From DAOPYE01 sp035352715 (GTDB lineage: Bacteria > Acidobacteriota > Holophagae > Holophagales > Holophagaceae), in assembly GCA_035352715.1 (NCBI GenBank), contig DAOPYE010000035.1, forward strand, positions 1 to 24,127: a stretch of DNA of 24,127 nt, in the 5' to 3' direction. Position numbers and translations under genes: made by a program. This document shows positions 21,901 through 24,127 of this stretch, piece after piece. Under the pieces are notes generated by a model that had not been told where the DNA came from, did not search any database, and worked only from the letters and a program-made list of their open reading frames with translations. The first letter of the stretch is position 1. Each line of letters begins with the position of its first letter.

Positions 21901-23389
21901 CCTTGGTAGGAACACCATCCGTGAATACGATCAGGAAGCGTTTCTGGCACTGCAGGGGGGCATCATCCCCAGTTTCGACATCCTTGAAAATGGTGTTGGG
22001 ATCGGTGAACTGGGCCAGCGTCCGGGCGACGGCATAACACAGGGGCGTCTCAGTGTAGGGAAAAAGGGCCGCCAGGCGCTTCATGCCCGCCGGAGAATTC
22101 CCGTTGAGCAGGGTCCATCCGGTATCTCCTCCGACCTTATAGTCTATCGGAACCCCCGTAGAACTGATCGTGGTCCGGGAATCATTGTTAATAGTTGTGG
22201 CGTAAGTGCCTGCGGTACCAGCGGTGGACTCCGTGCCGCTTCCGTCCAGGAAACGGTACGCCCAGAAAACCCGAGTCTGATAATTGATCCAGGTCCGGAT
22301 GGCAGCCTCCTTCACGGCCTGCACCCGATCCCGGGCCGGAATGGCGTTGAGGCTCACCGATTTGGCAACGGTTCTCTGAGCATAGACATCCCAGAAATTC
22401 ATGGTTTCAGTTCCAAAGGTCCCGAAACCTTGCCCCTGCGCAACGGAGGTCTGACCTCCGGCTATTAATGTATCAGCCGCATCAAAGACAATACACTTGC
22501 CCACCAGAGAAGTGTCTTCCGTATAGTCTGGCTTAGTAGAGTCGGAGTTCTGATAAGTGCCAGTAAAAAGCCAGCGGATATAGTCCTTGTTCAGACGGAT
22601 CATCAGCTTGGTCGTAGTTACGATTTTATTACTGTCTCCAGACAAGATGATGTTCTCGTTCCGGACCCCAATATTTGGGAACTTAGTCTCTATCCGGTAT
22701 CGAGTATCAATTTCGATATCCTGTTTGCTTCCGAAAGAATTCCCGTCAGCATCAATGTATTCATCCTTTACGGTGAGAGAACCGAGCGGGTAGGCTTTGG
22801 AAGCCGGATCGATCACCTTCCAGGGGATTGGAATATCAATGGTCCTGAAAACATTGGAACCGTTAGCGGTTACTGTTTTTGCAAACCGAACATGTGATGC
22901 GGCCCGAACCCAGTTACGGACATCTTGGGACTGATCTGTAGCCTTATTCAGATTCTTGTCACCGCCGAGAACAGCGCTTGTAGGGTAAACGGTACTGTCG
23001 ACATTGGACTCGGTGACAAGGGAACCATCGGGACGAACCAGAGACCCACCCACGTACCAACCATCTCCAACTGTGACGCTCACGTTCCTCGAATTTTTGG
23101 CGCCGGTCAGAGTGAATGTGAATCCGGATTTGTCTCCGTAATCAAATTTGTCCTCATTGTAGAAACGCGGGTGGTACATCAGGGACTGCATGGACCCCGA
23201 GAAGTCAAAGATCGTCGCAATCTCTGGCTTGATTCTGGCGTCAGTGGACTTCTGGAAGAGATCCGAAAAATCCGGCGAATTTGTGGTCTGCCAGGCTGGG
23301 TTCAACTGGGCCGAAAGGGGCACAGCGACAAGCAGGGTAAGCACAATCGGGCCCAGATGATTCAGGATACGACTGAAGCAGCAACGCAT
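18998..23389 (-). CDS. pilY1: Type IV pilus tip/assembly protein PilY1
   Basis: PilY1/PilC proteins sit at the pilus tip, support pilus extension and mediate adhesion and surface sensing. The 1463-residue product has a signal peptide (HLGPIVLTLLVAVPLSAQ, cleavage near 28). A von Willebrand A-like N-terminal half starts with the metal-site motif DFSGS (Asp62, Ser64, Ser66) and includes FLIVFTDGVPT around 500. The C-terminal beta-propeller (about 875-1400) has RVIYVGTNQGVIHAFGE, EELWAFIP, MGLGKGGRSYYALDVRDP, RSVIALDVETGHVVKYWKLD and AYFTDFFGGLWAL. No clear DxDxDxxxD calcium loop is seen by eye. The start is ATG 23389 with GAGG 6 bases upstream; the frame extends 17 codons further without a site. 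It follows the PilX-like gene. Confidence 0.92.
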   Translation of the reverse strand: MRCCFSRILNHLGPIVLTLLVAVPLSAQLNPAWQTTNSPDFSDLFQKSTDARIKPEIATIFDFSGSMQSLMYHPRFYNEDKFDYGDKSGFTFTLTGAKNSRNVSVTVGDGWYVGGSLVRPDGSLVTESNVDSTVYPTSAVLGGDKNLNKATDQSQDVRNWVRAASHVRFAKTVTANGSNVFRTIDIPIPWKVIDPASKAYPLGSLTVKDEYIDADGNSFGSKQDIEIDTRYRIETKFPNIGVRNENIILSGDSNKIVTTTKLMIRLNKDYIRWLFTGTYQNSDSTKPDYTEDTSLVGKCIVFDAADTLIAGGQTSVAQGQGFGTFGTETMNFWDVYAQRTVAKSVSLNAIPARDRVQAVKEAAIRTWINYQTRVFWAYRFLDGSGTESTAGTAGTYATTINNDSRTTISSTGVPIDYKVGGDTGWTLLNGNSPAGMKRLAALFPYTETPLCYAVARTLAQFTDPNTIFKDVETGDDAPLQCQKRFLIVFTDGVPTKDNKSEEKSLTPYIQSGTSGTANAGNKALLASKDNINPGNDWWNIFTYAGAAAHLGDTSRPTDILPENTMTVASYSASGSPSSYLPFTVNSRPSGASSTVTIPAPFRCVNTMTIGVSLGGRYTDAGSAKQRLFLTAVFGDTELTSWDYSKLKPFYLKDPSKPFDLLSNPRGSDSINFFDAATPDDIVKGLGAAFASTLAKDQTGATATPVIPWIGSGMGNQIYLASFKVPENGGPVWKGDLRMFPTKDVQKLDPTTGSLTQTQILDRNGVEVTDLATADQPGWSVLQAPRFNAWKDRKIYTRLESVSGTANPGTFSISTGITKTDLDDPAKPEYKLRALLPGSDTDTKLKNLQWMMGADIFADATGATTRGNILGDVIDSTPAFLEYASPSSSSMPSILSGAWTDGTKKGKHFRVIYVGTNQGVIHAFGEVTWDNNLGTATAPNIVKAGVVEELWAFIPTDIIKYCDYYQSPGNPHRAGVNGTPCLYFLDLPEASASNGDGMMSGASGTLERATLIMGLGKGGRSYYALDVRDPFSPKLGDGKGWALVPDEATSYVFDGTADNSVISTMGWSTCQPTTGRILVDSGAAQKLKDVAFLGGGFSVPEIEKNYPTPNSNTPLGRSVIALDVETGHVVKYWKLDASPDPVTKLPKNGPVGAGVMPMEVIPYSGLAQRAYFTDFFGGLWALGSRDMSSATGMSMFRVDSSNIGKWAASPRPVYHQDRPNGILSTMPAPFLVSDLRMTRANDPKVTPLAVGVALVSGDRNNPMDAYATGSDKPNQHRLTVVFDRQDSADLLGVDSTGILDANLKKIEAGMDSAVVTPGLSFYLNTYYGYFLDLPSRASGDAFVSKGITTPTVLLGKLYYSYFKPTGYQDNNACNPGVGTTTTVRVCDVMRPNIGTNSDTGCISGEVFTWKGVASGFSPKSVLTVLQGGMLAPADPSKKDELKIKSFDGQPAQALASPKVWRTVH

Positions 23390-23395
23390 GATGCA

Positions 23396-23399
23396 CCTC
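23396..23399 (-). promoter_or_regulatory. Ribosome binding site fixing the pilY1 start
   Basis: GAGG on the minus strand is 6 bases before ATG 23389. The resulting protein begins just before a normal signal peptide, whereas the upstream ATG at 23440 would add 17 residues with charged, non-signal character and almost abut the preceding stop. Confidence 0.6.
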
Positions 23400-23443
23400 G
23401 TGCGGGAGCGGATTTGCATTTCGATATTGTCTGTTGTCAATAA

Positions 23444-24037
23444 TTACTGGGGCGGAGCCGTGATCCAACCCTCGCGCATGTGCTGGAAGGTGACATCTCC
23501 AGTTGTCAGCGTGCCCGTGGAACGAACCGACCAAATATCCGGAAGCATCTGGTCATTTATCGCCTGACTCCGATCCCCAGGTCCCGTGCTTGGAGCCCCG
23601 CCAATCAATTCAAGACGCTGTTTACCCATCAGCATCAGGTCCAACTTGAACGAGCGTGTCGCACCGTCAGTAGTCTCGGTGTTGGCCATATCTCCCTTGG
23701 TGGGCAACGAAAAATACTTGCCCATAAGTGTCGGATCGTGGCTCAACACCATTTTTTCCGCCACAAAGTCCGCTGCCGCCGGTTCCGTCGGGTCCGCTGT
23801 GGTTATGCCATTCTGTCCCGACGCGTTGAGCCAATAGCAGGACCACTCGATACCATTGTCTGCCGCATTGCGAGCTTCCGTGCCCTGTTTCACCGTCCCA
23901 GAGATGATGACCTCTCTCAATGCATTATGGGACATCGATACGGCGCAGATGGTGAGCAGCACCAGCAAGAACAGAGCAACCAGGATGGTGATGGCCCCAG
24001 TCTGGGGATTGAAAGGATCATGTTCACTGTTTTGCAT
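23444..24037 (-). CDS. pilX: PilX-like minor pilin / pilus assembly protein
   Basis: The 197-residue protein has a short polar leader (NPQTG) followed by the hydrophobic helix AITILVALFLLVLLTICAVS and then NALREVIISGTVKQGTEARN with AADNGIEW. This is the typical start of PilX_N proteins (G-A-x-L-x-x-A-L-x-L-L-V-L-L-T). Cleavage by prepilin peptidase would fall after the Gly. The residue at mature position 5 is Leu instead of the Glu of major pilins. PilX-type minor pilins prime pilus assembly together with PilW and PilY1. The gene lies between a PilW-like end and pilY1, matching the pilVWXY1 order. The ribosome site before ATG is weak (GGGTA). Confidence 0.8.
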   Translation of the reverse strand: MQNSEHDPFNPQTGAITILVALFLLVLLTICAVSMSHNALREVIISGTVKQGTEARNAADNGIEWSCYWLNASGQNGITTADPTEPAAADFVAEKMVLSHDPTLMGKYFSLPTKGDMANTETTDGATRSFKLDLMLMGKQRLELIGGAPSTGPGDRSQAINDQMLPDIWSVRSTGTLTTGDVTFQHMREGWITAPPQ

Positions 24038-24049
24038 GGGGTACCCGAT

Positions 24050-24127
24050 TCAGAAATTGAGTCCGAAATGGCGTGGCAGGAGAATCAACGACTGGACCTG
24101 TTTCTTGTATTCCAGCGTATTCCCGGC
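24050..24127 (-). CDS. C-terminal end of a probable PilW-like minor pilin (runs off the right edge)
   Basis: The minus strand has an open frame of 25 codons from the window edge to TGA at 24052-24050, ending in LILLPRHFGLNF. The gap to the PilX-like gene is 12 bases, with the same direction. PilW commonly precedes pilX, so this is probably its C-terminus, but so few residues cannot confirm the family. Confidence 0.45.
   Translation of the reverse strand, partial: AGNTLEYKKQVQSLILLPRHFGLNF

Noticed and set aside
1..24127. Search for tRNA, rRNA, CRISPR repeats, insertion sequences, integrase sites and riboswitches
   Set aside because: Gaps between genes are short and none contains direct-repeat arrays, terminal inverted repeats, cloverleaf-like segments or recognisable riboswitch cores.

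Overview
The window looks like an ordinary chromosomal segment of a motile, diderm, high-GC bacterium. The best guess is Acidobacteriota, class Holophagae (Geothrix/Holophaga-like). This rests on a folate-type TrmFO, an RNase J, a class I two-subunit fumarase, flagellar P- and L-ring genes with LptE (outer membrane), and a PilY1/fibro-slime surface cluster. The taxonomic call is inference from gene content, not a database match. No rRNA, tRNA, CRISPR array, insertion sequence or phage gene is visible, and no intergenic gap exceeds about 160 bases.

Left edge (1-1735): the N-terminal part of a ClC-type chloride channel gene runs off the left edge on the minus strand. It is divergent from trmFO, which uses a TTG start behind a perfect AGGAGG. 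trmFO ends tail-to-tail, overlapping flgL by 13 bases.

Flagellar block (1723-7337, all minus strand). Transcription order is flgH, flgI, flgJ (rod-binding domain only), then flgM, an unrecognised Glu/Gln/Ser-rich protein, a small FlgN-like protein, flgK and flgL. Two specialised promoters can be read directly. A near-consensus sigma-54 element precedes flgH (7361-7376). A sigma-28-like element with the exact 11-base spacer precedes flgM (5171-5197). Together they suggest a two-tier hierarchy: rings first, then the anti-sigma-28 factor with the hook-filament junction proteins.

Housekeeping block (7391-11895, minus strand): hpt, lptE, holA, fumarase alpha, fumarase beta and prmC are packed with 1-4 base overlaps or gaps of 7-8 bases. 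They look like one operon that leads directly into flgH.

Stress-type sigma module (11993-13691, plus strand): an ECF sigma factor, a zinc-finger membrane anti-sigma factor joined by an ATGA overlap, and a small exported CpxP/ZraP-like helical protein. Converging on it are RNase J and, upstream of it, rsmA (13694-16238, minus strand).

Surface block (16394-24127, minus strand): the end of a PilW-like gene, a PilX-like minor pilin, a 1463-residue PilY1 tip protein, and an 827-residue multidomain lipoprotein ending in a fibro-slime domain, closed by a hairpin terminator. The block is visibly richer in A and T than the rest of the window. The lipoprotein combines two carboxypeptidase-regulatory-like beta-sandwiches, a FAM171-like module, a carbohydrate-binding-like module that appears to split the fibro-slime signature, and the fibro-slime core. 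It is the most unusual gene here and may work with the pilus tip in adhesion.
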